Origin: Rhodospirillum rubrum ATCC 11170
GTDB lineage: Bacteria > Pseudomonadota > Alphaproteobacteria > Rhodospirillales > Rhodospirillaceae
Assembly: GCF_000013085.1 (NCBI RefSeq)
Contig: NC_007643.1
Span: 3,047,501 to 3,111,500, forward strand
Length of the DNA: 64,000 nt
Direction: 5' to 3'
Below, piece by piece: positions 42,856 to 52,128 of the stretch. The translations under genes and the position numbers were made by a program. The notes beneath the pieces are model-generated. The model made no database searches, was not told where the DNA came from, and saw nothing but the letters and a program-made list of their open reading frames with translations. How positions within the stretch are numbered: position 1 is the stretch's first letter; every line of letters starts with the position of its first letter.

Positions 42856-44790
42856 TCAAGCGGGATCGGTCGGGGCGACGACCAGGACATTGCGGCCGCC
42901 GCGCTTGGCGGCGTAAAGCTGCTCATCGGCGCGACTGATCAAGGTCTTGGGCAGGGTGGCCTCACCGCGAAGCACCGCCAGACCGGCGCTCAGCGTGATG
43001 ACGCCAAAGGGGCTGGCCGGATGGGGAATGGCCAGGGCCGCCACCTCATCGACGATGCGCCGGGCGACACCGACGGCGCCGTCGGCCCCGGCGCCACCGA
43101 TCAGCACGGCCATCTCCTCGCCGCCATAGCGATAGATGGTATCACCGGGGCGCAGGATGGAAAGCAGGCGTTGGGCGACCTTGCGCAAGGCGTCGTCGCC
43201 GGCCAGATGCCCCTCGGCGTCGTTATAGGCTTTGAAATAATCGATATCGACCATGATCAGGGCCACGGCCCCGCCGCCGCCGCGCGCCAGGGCGCAGTGG
43301 CCGGCCAGATCGCGATCCAGGGCGCGACGATTGAACAGCCCGGTCAGACCATCGGTCTCGCTCAACGAATGCAGACGGCGGTTCGCCTCTTCCAAGGCCC
43401 CCGTCCGATTGGCGATCTCGCGTTCCAGAATAACCTCGTGATCGCGCACCCGCATCGCCATCTCGCGGAAGGCCCGGGCCAGCACACCGATTTCGTTGCG
43501 CTCGCCGATCGGCAGGTCAAGCCCGCCACTGGCCACCAGAGCGGTCTGTCCGGTACCCACCGCGCCGGCCGCCCGCGCCAATTGGGCCAGCGGCCGCGCC
43601 ACCCGCCGCCGCATCACCAGTTGCACCATGGCGACCAGCAGGAACGACAAGACCACCCCGCCGATCACCACCTGATTGGCCGCCCGCCGGGCGCGATCGG
43701 CGATGACCTCCTTGGGGTAGGAAATCACGTACCACCAGCCCGGTCCCGACAGCTCCGTGGCCGCCAACCAGGCGTGGTCCTCGCGATCCTCGACCATCCA
43801 CACGCCGTCGCCCCCCCTCTGACCAACGGCGGCGACCAGCAGCCGATAGCGCCGAAGCAGCGCCGGATCGCCCAGGGTCTCCAGATCGATCTGGGTACCG
43901 ATATGGGCCATGCGCTCCTCGCTGCCGGCATGGGCGATCAGGCTGCCATCGGCGCCCAGCAAAAAGCTGCTGGCCCCCGGCGGATGGTCGGAGGCCAGCC
44001 GGTTGAGCATGGCGTTGAGCAGCAGGTCATGGCCGAAGGTGACAAGATGACGTCCGTCCTCGTCGATCGGACGCTGATAGGTCACTGTCCAGGCATCGGC
44101 GGTCAGATCGTGATACAGCGCCGTCCAGACCGGGCGCCGCTGCGGATTATGCTCGACCAAGGTCGAGGCGATGACCGATCCCTCGGCCGGGCGCAAATCG
44201 GCGGCGGCCTCCAGCCCCCAGGGCACCCCCGGCCAATAAAGCAGGCTGCCGTTTTCCGGCGTCGAAATCGTGGAATTGGCGAAAGCCCCGCTCCACGCCG
44301 GGCCAAGACGCCCCAACAAGCGCATCGACACGACCAGCCGGCGGGCGTGATCGGGCGCCACCGCTCCGCGACCGGCGGCGATGAAGCCCGAGACCCCGGC
44401 GATGAGCCCGCCTTCCCGGTCGCGCAGGCCGTGATAGAACTCCGGCCGCGTTCGCCAGGGGCCGTCCGTGCCGTCTTGCTGGAAATAGCGGCCGAATTCG
44501 GCCTCATCAAGGGGCGGAGCGCCGTGATAGTCGTCCAGGAACAGCGCGTGGAACCGCTCGCCGTTGCGCTGGGCCTCGTCAAACAGGGTGTTTTCCAGGG
44601 CACGGCGTTGGACCAGGAAATCGCTCAGCCGCTCAAGGGCCTGCGTCTTGTCCCAGTCGAAAACGAAAAAATAGCCGACGAGACTGACCAGCCCAACGAT
44701 CAGCAGCCCAAGCACACTCAGACGAGCCGCCGCCTGGGCCGCCATCGAGGGAGTGTCCGCGTCGTCGAGCGAAGCGCCCTCCGCCCCCAT
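42856..44790 (-). CDS. Membrane diguanylate cyclase with periplasmic sensor and HAMP
   Basis: A 644-aa enzyme making cyclic di-GMP. Two membrane helices (about residues 18-40 and 370-390) flank a periplasmic sensor of the CHASE/Cache kind, including a dCache-like YVISYPKE end. A HAMP segment (VARPLAQLARAAGAV) and a short coiled coil lead to the GGDEF domain starting at LTGLFNRRALDRDL. The active-site motif is RYGGEEM, and an intact RPGD inhibitory site precedes it, so the cyclase should be active and product-inhibited. I chose ATG 44790; the frame opens earlier but those residues lack coding character. It lies 98 bases downstream of htrA. Confidence 0.88.
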   Translation of the reverse strand: MGAEGASLDDADTPSMAAQAAARLSVLGLLIVGLVSLVGYFFVFDWDKTQALERLSDFLVQRRALENTLFDEAQRNGERFHALFLDDYHGAPPLDEAEFGRYFQQDGTDGPWRTRPEFYHGLRDREGGLIAGVSGFIAAGRGAVAPDHARRLVVSMRLLGRLGPAWSGAFANSTISTPENGSLLYWPGVPWGLEAAADLRPAEGSVIASTLVEHNPQRRPVWTALYHDLTADAWTVTYQRPIDEDGRHLVTFGHDLLLNAMLNRLASDHPPGASSFLLGADGSLIAHAGSEERMAHIGTQIDLETLGDPALLRRYRLLVAAVGQRGGDGVWMVEDREDHAWLAATELSGPGWWYVISYPKEVIADRARRAANQVVIGGVVLSFLLVAMVQLVMRRRVARPLAQLARAAGAVGTGQTALVASGGLDLPIGERNEIGVLARAFREMAMRVRDHEVILEREIANRTGALEEANRRLHSLSETDGLTGLFNRRALDRDLAGHCALARGGGGAVALIMVDIDYFKAYNDAEGHLAGDDALRKVAQRLLSILRPGDTIYRYGGEEMAVLIGGAGADGAVGVARRIVDEVAALAIPHPASPFGVITLSAGLAVLRGEATLPKTLISRADEQLYAAKRGGRNVLVVAPTDPA

Positions 44791-44888
44791 GACCGACCTA
44801 TCCCTGTTCGAAAGGACCGACCCTATCCCAGGGACGGTCAATCCGAAAGGCCTGAATGAAGCCCAAAGACCTAAAGACGACGCCGCCC

Positions 44889-46340
44889 TCAGCCGCCGAG
44901 CACCAGCCGCACCGCCCGACCGTCGCGATCGACCACCACCTGCCACACCCGGCTGGGTTTGCTGATCGCCGCCTTCAGGTCCCTAACCGCGTCAATGGCC
45001 TTGCCGTTGACCTCGATGACCCGGTCCCCGGGGCGGATGCCGATCCGCGCGGCGACGCCATCGCCCAGGCCGGTGACCGTCACCCCCCGGGAGGCCTTCT
45101 CCAACCCCAGTTCTTCGGCCAGGGCCGGATTCATATTGGAAACCTCCGCCCCGTCGAACGGATGGGAGCCTTTGAGCAAGGTGGTATCGCGCGGCGGATC
45201 CTCCGGCGGCGCCTCCAGGGTGACGGCCAGGGTGGTATCTTTGCCGTCGCGGCGGATCCCCAACACCACCTTGTCGCCGGGGCGGTGGGTGGCGATGCGA
45301 TAGCGCAGGGTTTCCCCCTCGAACACCGGCCGGCCATCAAGCGCCAGGATGACATCGCCTTCGGCAAGCCCGGCCTTGGCCGCCGGCCCGCCCTTGGCCA
45401 CATCGGTGATGGCGACGCCCAGCGGGCGATCCAAGCCCATGTGGCTTGCCAGTTCGGTCGTCACCGACTGGCCATCGGCGCCCAGCCAGGGGTGGCGGAC
45501 CTTGCCGTCTTCCAAGATCCCCTCGACCACCGAGCGCACCATTTCGACCGGAATGGCGAAGCCGATGCCGACGCTGCCGCCGTCGCGCGAATAAATGGCG
45601 GTGTTGATGCCGACCAGCCGGCCGCTCAGATCGACCAGGGCGCCGCCGGAATTGCCGGGGTTGATCGCCGCGTCGGTCTGAATGAAGAAGCGGTAATCGG
45701 AAATTCCCGCCGTGGTCCGCGCCTGGGCCGAAACGATGCCGCTGGTGACCGTTTGACCGACGCCAAAGGGATTGCCGATGGCCAAAACCAGATCGCCAAC
45801 CTCGGGCGGCTCGCCGTCGGCCAGGGCCAGCGACGGCAGCGGCGTATCGGATTTGATCCGCAGCACCGCCAGATCGGCCCGCGGATCAAGCCCGACCAGT
45901 TCGGCGGGGAATTCCCGGCGATCGTTGAGGGCCACGGTGATTTCGCTCGCGCCATTGACCACATGGGCATTGGTCACCACCACGCCCTCGGAGCGCAAGA
46001 TCACCCCCGAGCCCAAGGACCGCTGAACCCGCTCGCGCGGCTTGCCCAGCATGCCGCGCTCCTCGAGGAAGCGGCGGAACAGCGGGTCGGCGAACATCGG
46101 CGGAACTTGCGACTCGGTGATGACGCGCTGGCTGAAGATATTGACCACCGCCGGAGCGACGGCGCGGACCACCGGCGCGAAGGTCAGCTTGATCTCGGCC
46201 GCCGCCATCGGCACCTGTTCGGCCGTCCCGGCCCCTGGCACCTGTTCGGCCGCCCCCGCCGCCGGTCCCCCGAACGCCAGCAAGACCGCGACGCTCGCCC
46301 CGGCCAGAACGCCCCTGGCCCACCGCCCCGATTGGTCCAT
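44889..46340 (-). CDS. HtrA/DegP-type periplasmic serine protease
   Basis: A 483-aa secreted protease/chaperone for misfolded envelope proteins. A signal peptide covers residues 1-31. The trypsin-like domain has the triad His126 (VVTNAHVVNG), Asp156 (DPRADLAVL) and Ser231 (NPGNSGGALVDL). Two PDZ domains follow (KAGLAEGDVILALDGRPV, IRPGDRVIEVNGKAI). The mature N-terminus begins with a duplicated AEQVP element encoded by a 27-base repeat at 46210-46253. An alternative start at 46364 has an equally good ribosome-binding site. It is separated from rplQ by an intrinsic terminator. Confidence 0.93.
   Translation of the reverse strand: MDQSGRWARGVLAGASVAVLLAFGGPAAGAAEQVPGAGTAEQVPMAAAEIKLTFAPVVRAVAPAVVNIFSQRVITESQVPPMFADPLFRRFLEERGMLGKPRERVQRSLGSGVILRSEGVVVTNAHVVNGASEITVALNDRREFPAELVGLDPRADLAVLRIKSDTPLPSLALADGEPPEVGDLVLAIGNPFGVGQTVTSGIVSAQARTTAGISDYRFFIQTDAAINPGNSGGALVDLSGRLVGINTAIYSRDGGSVGIGFAIPVEMVRSVVEGILEDGKVRHPWLGADGQSVTTELASHMGLDRPLGVAITDVAKGGPAAKAGLAEGDVILALDGRPVFEGETLRYRIATHRPGDKVVLGIRRDGKDTTLAVTLEAPPEDPPRDTTLLKGSHPFDGAEVSNMNPALAEELGLEKASRGVTVTGLGDGVAARIGIRPGDRVIEVNGKAIDAVRDLKAAISKPSRVWQVVVDRDGRAVRLVLGG
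46210..46253. repeat. Short 27-base-period duplication in the htrA-like gene
   Basis: GGCACCTGTTCGGCCG occurs at 46210-46225 and again at 46237-46252, a 27-base period. It encodes the repeated AEQVP element just after the predicted signal peptide. The frame is preserved. Confidence 0.85.
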
Positions 46341-46436
46341 CCGGTCCTCCCCCGCTTTGATCATGTCGCCCTCCTCCGCCAACCGGCCCCGATGCCCGGG
46401 CATCGCCGGTCTCTCTGAAAATAAAACCACCTCGCC

Positions 46437-46476
46437 CAAAGGAAAGGGGCGCCTCTCCTCGCGGAAGGGCGCCCCT
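46437..46476 (-). terminator. Terminator of the ribosomal protein alpha operon
   Basis: AGGGGCGCC (46445-46453) and GGCGCCCCT (46468-46476) form a perfect 9-bp stem. Read on the minus strand it is followed by TTCCTTT. It lies about 30 bases after the rplQ stop and should end the long translation-gene transcript. Confidence 0.82.
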
Positions 46477-46506
46477 CGTGTCGTTGGCGACGGAAAGAAC
46501 CGCGCC

Positions 46507-46929
46507 CTATTCTTCGCTGTCGTCGTCGTTGGCTTCGGCGGTCGGACCGGAATCGAGGCCCTTGGCCGCCGGATCGCGATCAACCAGCTCGATCACCGCC
46601 ATCGGCGCGGCGTCGCCATAGCGGAAGCCGGCCTTGAGGATGCGGCTGTAGCCACCCTGACGGTCCTTGTAACGCGGGCCGAGAACGGCGAACAGCTTGG
46701 CCACCACGGCGTCATCACGCAAGATGGCATGGGCCTGACGGCGATCATGCAGGGTGCCGCCCTTGCCCAGGGTGATCAGCTTTTCGGCGATCGGACGAAG
46801 ATCCTTGGCCTTGGGCAGGGTCGTCTTGATCTGCTCGTGCTTGAGCAGGGAAGCGGCCATATTGGCAAACATCGCCTTACGGTGGCTGCTGGTGCGGTTA
46901 AGCTTGCGGCCCGACATTCCATGACGCAT
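46507..46929 (-). CDS. rplQ: 50S ribosomal protein L17
   Basis: Large-subunit protein near the exit tunnel. The 140-aa product starts with the canonical [17 protein letters not shown] and continues with [24 protein letters not shown] and [20 protein letters not shown]. An acidic alphaproteobacterial-style tail (NDDDSEE) ends the protein. It is the last gene of the alpha operon, after rpoA, and is followed by an intrinsic terminator. Confidence 0.98.
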   Translation of the reverse strand: MRHGMSGRKLNRTSSHRKAMFANMAASLLKHEQIKTTLPKAKDLRPIAEKLITLGKGGTLHDRRQAHAILRDDAVVAKLFAVLGPRYKDRQGGYSRILKAGFRYGDAAPMAVIELVDRDPAAKGLDSGPTAEANDDDSEE

Positions 46930-47096
46930 GGACGTGCTCCTTCTTTTCGCCTGGTTTCGCGCGCGAAACCGATTGTGGGCGTTCGAACCTCCCGGAAAGG
47001 GTTCCGGTCAAGCATTCGAACGACGACCCGCCCTATCGCGGGTCGCTTTCAGGCCGATCCCTGGCGATCTCCAGGGACCCGGCTTGGATCAGCTGA

Positions 47097-48119
47097 TCAG
47101 TAGGGCTCTTCCAGCTTCTTGGCCAGATCCTCGATATTCTCGGGCGGCCAGTTGGAAATTTCCATGCCCAGGTGCAGCCCCATCTGGGCCAGCACTTCCT
47201 TGATCTCGTTGAGCGACTTGCGGCCGAAATTCGGCGTCCGCAGCATCTCGGCCTCGGTCTTCTGAACCAGATCGCCGATATAGATGATGTTGTCGTTCTT
47301 CAGGCAGTTCGCCGAACGGACCGAAAGCTCCAGTTCGTCGACCTTGCGCAGCAGGTTCTTGTTGAACGGCAGCTCGTCGTCCTTCTTCTCCTCAGAAACC
47401 GCCTGGGGCTCCTCGAAGTTGATGAACAGCTGAAGCTGGTCCTGGAGAATGCGCGCGGCCAAAGCCACCGCGTCCTCGGGACCGACCGAACCATCGGTCT
47501 CGACCACCATCGACAGCTTGTCATAGTCGGTGACCTGACCGACACGGCTGTTCTCGACGCGATAGGAGACCTTGGTCACCGGCGAGAAGATGCTGTCGAT
47601 CGGAATATAGCCGATCGGGGCGTCCTCGGGACGGTTCTGGGTCGAGGGAACATAGCCCTTGCCCATGCCGACGGTGAACTCCATCGACAAGGTCGCGCCT
47701 TCGTCGAGGTGGCAGATCACCAGATCGGGATTCATGATCTCGATATCGGACCCCATCTCGATCTGAGCGGCGGTCACCTCACCGGGGCCGCTCGCCTTCA
47801 GCGTCATCCGGCGCGGACCCTCGGAATGCATCAGGAGCGCCAAGCCCTTGATGTTGAGGATCACGTCGGTGACATCCTCGCGGACGCCGGGGATCGACGA
47901 GAACTCGTGCAGAACGCCCTCGATCTGGATGGCGGTCACCGCCGCGCCCTGAAGGGACGACAGCAACACGCGACGCAGGGCGTTGCCAAGGGTCAAACCG
48001 AATCCACGCTCCAGCGGCTCGGCCACGACCGTGGCGACTTTTTTGGATCCGCCGACCAACTCGATCATGAGCTTGTTCGGCTTAATCAGTTCCTGCCAAT
48101 TCTTTTGGATCACGGACAT
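47097..48119 (-). CDS. rpoA: RNA polymerase alpha subunit
   Basis: A 340-aa scaffold of RNA polymerase. The N-terminal dimerisation domain has [21 protein letters not shown]'s core ([12 protein letters not shown]). After a flexible linker around residues 235-250, the C-terminal domain ([29 protein letters not shown]) contacts UP elements and activators. It lies between rpsK and rplQ, the standard alpha-operon order. The gap of 167 bases to rplQ has no strong terminator. Confidence 0.98.
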   Translation of the reverse strand: MSVIQKNWQELIKPNKLMIELVGGSKKVATVVAEPLERGFGLTLGNALRRVLLSSLQGAAVTAIQIEGVLHEFSSIPGVREDVTDVILNIKGLALLMHSEGPRRMTLKASGPGEVTAAQIEMGSDIEIMNPDLVICHLDEGATLSMEFTVGMGKGYVPSTQNRPEDAPIGYIPIDSIFSPVTKVSYRVENSRVGQVTDYDKLSMVVETDGSVGPEDAVALAARILQDQLQLFINFEEPQAVSEEKKDDELPFNKNLLRKVDELELSVRSANCLKNDNIIYIGDLVQKTEAEMLRTPNFGRKSLNEIKEVLAQMGLHLGMEISNWPPENIEDLAKKLEEPY

Positions 48120-48275
48120 CGCGGCTTCCTGGCATCGGGGTCGGCGGTTGTTTCCGAAAGCCCGCCCCTGATCTCAAGGGACGAACCGCCGAACCCCTTC
48201 GGTGGGGTTCCGGCGGCCCGGAAACGGGTGTGGAGCGATCGGGCGCGCGAAAGAGCGCCCGCCACCGGCGCATCG

Positions 48276-48665
48276 TCAGACGCGACGGCGCTTGCGAGGG
48301 CGGCAGCCGTTGTGGGGGATCGGGGTCACGTCTTTGATCGACGTCACCTGGAAGCCCACCGACTGCAAAGCGCGAAGCGCCGATTCACGGCCCGACCCGG
48401 GACCCTTCACCATGACTTCCAGGGTCTTCATGCCGTGTTCCTGGGCCTTGCGGCCCGCGTCCTCGGCAGCGACCTGGGCTGCGTAAGGGGTCGACTTGCG
48501 CGATCCCTTGAAGCCCTGAGCACCGGCGGACGACCAGGCAATCGCGTTGCCCTGAACGTCGGTGATGGTGATCTTGGTATTATTGAACGAAGCGCTCACA
48601 TGGGCGATGCCCGAGGTGATATTCTTGCGCTCGCGCCTGCGCAACTTCTGAGCTGGCTTGGCCAT
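48276..48665 (-). CDS. rpsK: 30S ribosomal protein S11
   Basis: A 129-aa platform protein of the 30S subunit. Conserved [17 protein letters not shown] and the [18 protein letters not shown] stretch are present, as is the basic end [10 protein letters not shown]. It lies between rpsM and rpoA. The gap to rpoA is 156 bases. Confidence 0.98.
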
Positions 48666-48758
48666 TGCGGTCCTTGGTCCCGTCTGGTTCGTCGGCGGCT
48701 GGGCGGATCAGCGATCCGGTTCGTCCGCGAGGTGGTCTCGACCCCGGGCGGGGTCGAC

Positions 48759-49127
48759 TTACTTCTTCTTGCCGGCGATCGGCTTGGCCGGGCCCTTGCG
48801 GGTGCGCGCATTGGTATGCGTGCGCTGACCGCGAACCGGCAGGCCCTTGCGGTGACGCAGGCCGCGGTAGCAGCCCAGGTCCATAATCCGCTTGATGTTC
48901 ATCGCCACCTCACGGCGGAGGTCACCCTCCACCTTGTATTCGGAGTCGATGATTTCACGGATCCGAACGACTTCGTCGTCGGAAAGATCATTCACCCGGC
49001 GGTTTTCGGCAATGCCGGTCCGCTCACAGATTTCGCCCGCCTTCGTCCGGCCAATGCCGTAGATATAGGTCAGAGCGATGCATACCCGCTTATTCGACGG
49101 GATGTTTACGCCAGCTATACGCGCCAA
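48759..49127 (-). CDS. rpsM: 30S ribosomal protein S13, TTG start
   Basis: A 122-aa head protein of the 30S subunit contacting tRNA and the B1 bridge. The product starts [15 protein letters not shown] and contains [12 protein letters not shown] and the [20 protein letters not shown] signature, with a lysine-rich end. The start codon is TTG (complement CAA at 49125-49127), eight bases after GGGAG. There is no ATG or GTG alternative that keeps the conserved N-terminus. An intrinsic terminator lies about 40 bases upstream, so this gene may begin a separately controlled transcript. Confidence 0.97.
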   Translation of the reverse strand: MARIAGVNIPSNKRVCIALTYIYGIGRTKAGEICERTGIAENRRVNDLSDDEVVRIREIIDSEYKVEGDLRREVAMNIKRIMDLGCYRGLRHRKGLPVRGQRTHTNARTRKGPAKPIAGKKK

Positions 49128-49169
49128 GGCCCGTACTCCCTAACTCTGTTTCAAGTCGTCTCGAACACT

Positions 49170-49197
49170 AAAAAAAAACGCGAAACGCGGTCTCGCG
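49170..49197 (-). terminator. Internal terminator between adk and rpsM
   Basis: On the minus strand CGCGA-(9)-TCGCG is followed by nine consecutive T bases (plus-strand A run 49170-49178). The stem is short (5 bp), so termination may be partial. It separates the spc-type genes plus adk from rpsM-rpsK-rpoA-rplQ. Confidence 0.72.
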
Positions 49198-49226
49198 CAG
49201 CCTTGGCCCGTAAGGGAAACCGAGGC

Positions 49227-49250
49227 GCGGGATTATAGGGACAATCCCGC
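49227..49250 (-). terminator. Second hairpin between adk and rpsM
   Basis: GCGGGATT (49227-49234) pairs perfectly with AATCCCGC (49243-49250), 25 bases after the adk stop. No U tract follows directly. It may pause polymerase or protect the 3' end ahead of the U-rich terminator just downstream. Confidence 0.5.
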
Positions 49251-49274
49251 CTGAGTCAACCTCGGTAAGCCCCC

Positions 49275-49862
49275 TTAGCAGTCGCCAAGAATTCCCTCAA
49301 GTTCCCTGGTCACGGCGTCAACCGGCAAGGTGCCGTCGACCACGTGAAGCAGGCCCTTCTGCCCGTAGTAAGGCAGGATGGGCGCCGTCATGCCGTGATA
49401 GATATCAAGGCGCTTGCGCAGGGTGTCTTCGTTGTCATCGGCGCGAACGCTACCCGCGTCGGCCTCGGCCGCCCGTTTGCGGATGCGATCGAACAAGATG
49501 GAATCATCCACCCGCAATTCGATCACCGCGTCGAGTTTCAGACCCTTGTCGGCAAGCATGACGTCAAGGGCTTCGGCCTGGGGAACGGTGCGCGGGAATC
49601 CGTCAAGAACGAAACCGTTCGCGCAATCCGTCTCGTCGATTCGCTCGGCGATCATGCCGACCATGATATCGTCGGAAACCAGCTTGCCCGCATCGATGAT
49701 CGCCTTGGCCTGACGGCCAAGATCGGTGCCGGCGGCCACGGCGGCGCGCAACATGTCGCCGGTGGAAAGCTGCTTCAACTGGTACTTCTTCTCAAGGCGC
49801 TGAGCCTGGGTGCCTTTGCCGCCCCCCGGCGGTCCCATGAAAATGACGCGCTTGCCCGTCAT
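49275..49862 (-). CDS. adk: Adenylate kinase, short form
   Basis: Interconverts AMP + ATP and 2 ADP. The 195-aa protein has the P-loop GPPGGGKGT (residues 10-18), the AMP-binding segment STGDMLRAAVAAGTDLG, FVLDGFPRTVPQAEAL and the catalytic arginines in FDRIRKRAAEAD and NEDTLRKRLDIYH. The LID insert of the 214-aa E. coli type, including any zinc-binding cysteines, is missing, as is usual in alphaproteobacteria. The ATG overlaps the secY stop by four bases. It is followed by two hairpins before rpsM. Confidence 0.96.
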   Translation of the reverse strand: MTGKRVIFMGPPGGGKGTQAQRLEKKYQLKQLSTGDMLRAAVAAGTDLGRQAKAIIDAGKLVSDDIMVGMIAERIDETDCANGFVLDGFPRTVPQAEALDVMLADKGLKLDAVIELRVDDSILFDRIRKRAAEADAGSVRADDNEDTLRKRLDIYHGMTAPILPYYGQKGLLHVVDGTLPVDAVTRELEGILGDC

Positions 49863-51202
49863 CCGCGTTTCCCCCGCAACTTCGACTTCTTGATAAGGCC
49901 CTCGTACTGATGGGCCAACAGGTGAGACTGAATCTGCGCGACCGTGTCCATCGTCACCGTGACCACGATCAGCAGACTGGTGCCACCGAAGTAGAAGGGC
50001 ACGCCGACTTTCGAGATCAGAAATTCAGGCAGGATCGAAATGAAGATCAGGTAGATCGCCCCGACCGCCGTCAAGCGGGTCAGCACATAGTCGAGGTATT
50101 CCGAGGTATTGCGGCCGGGCCGGATACCGGGAATGAACCCGCCGTACTTCTTCAGATTCTCCGCCGTATCCTCGGGATTGAAGACGACAGCGGTATAGAA
50201 GAAGGCGAAGAAGGCGATCAAAGCGGCATAGAGCGCCATGTAAAGCGGCTGGCCGTGACCAAGCAGAGTGGTGATCGTCGTCAGCCACTCGGGGCCCTGA
50301 CCGGCCGAGAACTGGGCGGCGGTCATCGGCAGCAGCAGAATGGAGCTGGCGAAGATCGGCGGGATGACGCCCGGGGTATTGATCTTGAGCGGCATATGGC
50401 TGCTTTCGCCGCCATACATCTTATTGCCCTGCTGGCGCTTGGGATACTGGATCAGAATCCGCCGCTGGGCGCGCTCCATGAAAACGATGAAGGCGATGAC
50501 GCCGACGGCCAGAACCAGGATACCCAGGATCACGGCGGGCGACAGCGCCCCGGTACGGCCCAATTCCAGCATGCCGACCAAGGCATGGGGCAATTGGGCG
50601 ACGATGCCGGTGAAAATGATCAGCGAAATGCCATTGCCGACGCCGCGCGCGGTGATCTGCTCGCCCAGCCACATCAGGAACAGCGTGCCGCCCATCAGGG
50701 TGACGACGGTGGTGAAGCGGAAGAACATGCCGGCATCGTGGACGGCCGCCCCGCTCGAGCTGGTCATGCTCTCCAGGCCAACGGCGATGCCATAGGCCTG
50801 CAGGGCGGTGATCAGCACCGTCAGATAGCGGGTGTACTGGTTGATGCGCTTGCGGCCCGACTCGCCCTCTTTCTTCAGGGCTTCGAGCTGCGGGCTGATG
50901 GAGGTCATCAGCTGCATGATGATCGAGGCCGAGATGTAGGGCATGATGTTGAGCGCGAAGATGGTCATACGCGACAGCGCGCCACCGGCGAACATGTCGA
51001 ACATGCCAAGGATGCCCCCGCCATTACGCGAAAAGACATCGGCCATCGCCTGGGGGTCGATGCCGGGCAGCGGGATATAGGTGCCCACCCGATAAACGAC
51101 CAGCGCCGCCAGCGTAAACCAGATGCGCTTCTTCAGCTCGGTGGCCTTGGCGAAAACGCCAAAGTTCATATTAGAGGCGAGTTGTTCGGCGGCGGACGCC
51201 AT
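49859..51202 (-). CDS. secY: Protein translocase subunit SecY
   Basis: A 447-aa channel subunit of the Sec translocon with ten membrane helices. Characteristic parts are TYIPLPGIDPQAM near the N-terminus, MPYISASIIMQL in helix 2, the cytoplasmic loop RRILIQYPKRQQGNKMYGG and KINTPGVIPPIFASSILLLP in helix 7, and KKYGGFIPGIRPGRNT in the late cytoplasmic loop. It lies after rplO with a 217-base gap, longer than elsewhere in the operon, in which I see no clear terminator. The stop overlaps adk. Confidence 0.98.
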   Translation of the reverse strand: MASAAEQLASNMNFGVFAKATELKKRIWFTLAALVVYRVGTYIPLPGIDPQAMADVFSRNGGGILGMFDMFAGGALSRMTIFALNIMPYISASIIMQLMTSISPQLEALKKEGESGRKRINQYTRYLTVLITALQAYGIAVGLESMTSSSGAAVHDAGMFFRFTTVVTLMGGTLFLMWLGEQITARGVGNGISLIIFTGIVAQLPHALVGMLELGRTGALSPAVILGILVLAVGVIAFIVFMERAQRRILIQYPKRQQGNKMYGGESSHMPLKINTPGVIPPIFASSILLLPMTAAQFSAGQGPEWLTTITTLLGHGQPLYMALYAALIAFFAFFYTAVVFNPEDTAENLKKYGGFIPGIRPGRNTSEYLDYVLTRLTAVGAIYLIFISILPEFLISKVGVPFYFGGTSLLIVVTVTMDTVAQIQSHLLAHQYEGLIKKSKLRGKRG

Positions 51203-51419
51203 CCGTCATGCTCCCGTCGGCCAGAGCGGCTTCAACCCGTTCACGACGCCAATCGAAGGCGACGGCCAAACCATGGCGACGGACAGCCGTTCATCCCAAT
51301 GAAAATCTGAAGCGGTTTTCAGGCAGGGTCGGCGGCCGACCCTCCCTGAAAACGCCTCGAAGCGGAAGAATGGCCCGGGGGAGACGGCGCGACGCCCCCT
51401 CCCCCAGGCCGGAAATCTT

Positions 51420-51908
51420 TTAGACGGCGGCCGGAGCGGCTTCCGCCGCGGCGCCGGTGACGGTCAGCGTGCCGCCGGCCTTCTCCACGCCCTCGCGGGC
51501 GGTGGCGGAGGCGCCAGCCACTTCGATCGCCACCTTGACGCTCAGCTCGCCCTTGCCAAGAAGGCGAACGCCATCCTGGGAACGACGGACCAAACCGGCC
51601 TCGATCAAGGCCTTTTCGGTGATCACGGCCGTCGCGTCAAGCTTCTTGGCGTCGATGGCCTTCTGGATACGATCCAGATTGACCACCGCGAAGCTCTTGC
51701 GGGTGGGGTTGTTGAACCCACGCTTAGGCAGGCGACGATAGATGGGCATCTGCCCGCCTTCGAAGCCATTGATCGACACGCCTTCACGCGACTTCTGACC
51801 CTTGACGCCGCGGCCGGCGGTCTTGCCCTTGCCCGACCCGATGCCGCGGCCAACGCGGATGCGGTTTTTCGTCGCACCCGGGTTGTCGCGAAGCTCGTTC
51901 AGTTTCAT
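51420..51908 (-). CDS. rplO: 50S ribosomal protein L15
   Basis: A 162-aa large-subunit protein. The N-terminal [21 protein letters not shown] segment (family signature), the glycine-rich [20 protein letters not shown] and [15 protein letters not shown] are all present. The C-terminus is extended by an alanine-rich tail. It follows rpmD by 17 bases. Confidence 0.98.
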   Translation of the reverse strand: MKLNELRDNPGATKNRIRVGRGIGSGKGKTAGRGVKGQKSREGVSINGFEGGQMPIYRRLPKRGFNNPTRKSFAVVNLDRIQKAIDAKKLDATAVITEKALIEAGLVRRSQDGVRLLGKGELSVKVAIEVAGASATAREGVEKAGGTLTVTGAAAEAAPAAV

Positions 51909-51925
51909 AGCTTTGAAGCCCTACC

Positions 51926-52117
51926 TCAAACGTCTTCGACGCGAACCAGGTGGGCGATCTTGTCGATCATCCCGCGCACCGCCGGGGTATCCTCCAGCTC
52001 GCGCGTCCGGTTCATCTTGTTCAGGCCCAACCCGATCAGGGTGGCGCGCTGATCGGACCGACGTCCGATCGGGCTGCCGATCTGGGTGACCACGACGGTC
52101 TTGCTCGTCTCAGCCAT
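51926..52117 (-). CDS. rpmD: 50S ribosomal protein L30
   Basis: A 63-aa protein. [20 protein letters not shown] and [18 protein letters not shown] match the family, which is normally 58-65 residues. I chose ATG 52117, eight bases after AGGAG; a GTG nine bases upstream overlaps that site. It lies between rpsE and rplO. Confidence 0.97.
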   Translation of the reverse strand: MAETSKTVVVTQIGSPIGRRSDQRATLIGLGLNKMNRTRELEDTPAVRGMIDKIAHLVRVEDV

Positions 52118-52128
52118 CTCGCTCACTC

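Noticed and set aside
43021-44859. 612-codon plus-strand open frame opposite the diguanylate cyclase
   Set aside because: Composition is typical of antisense shadow frames, while the minus strand encodes an intact GGDEF protein.
47172-49238. 688-codon plus-strand open frame opposite rpoA, rpsK and rpsM
   Set aside because: It runs across three conserved genes on the other strand and has no recognisable domain.
51203-51419. Possible rpmJ or small gene between rplO and secY
   Set aside because: No L36-like cysteine/basic 37-41 residue frame is present; rpmJ is commonly located elsewhere in alphaproteobacteria.
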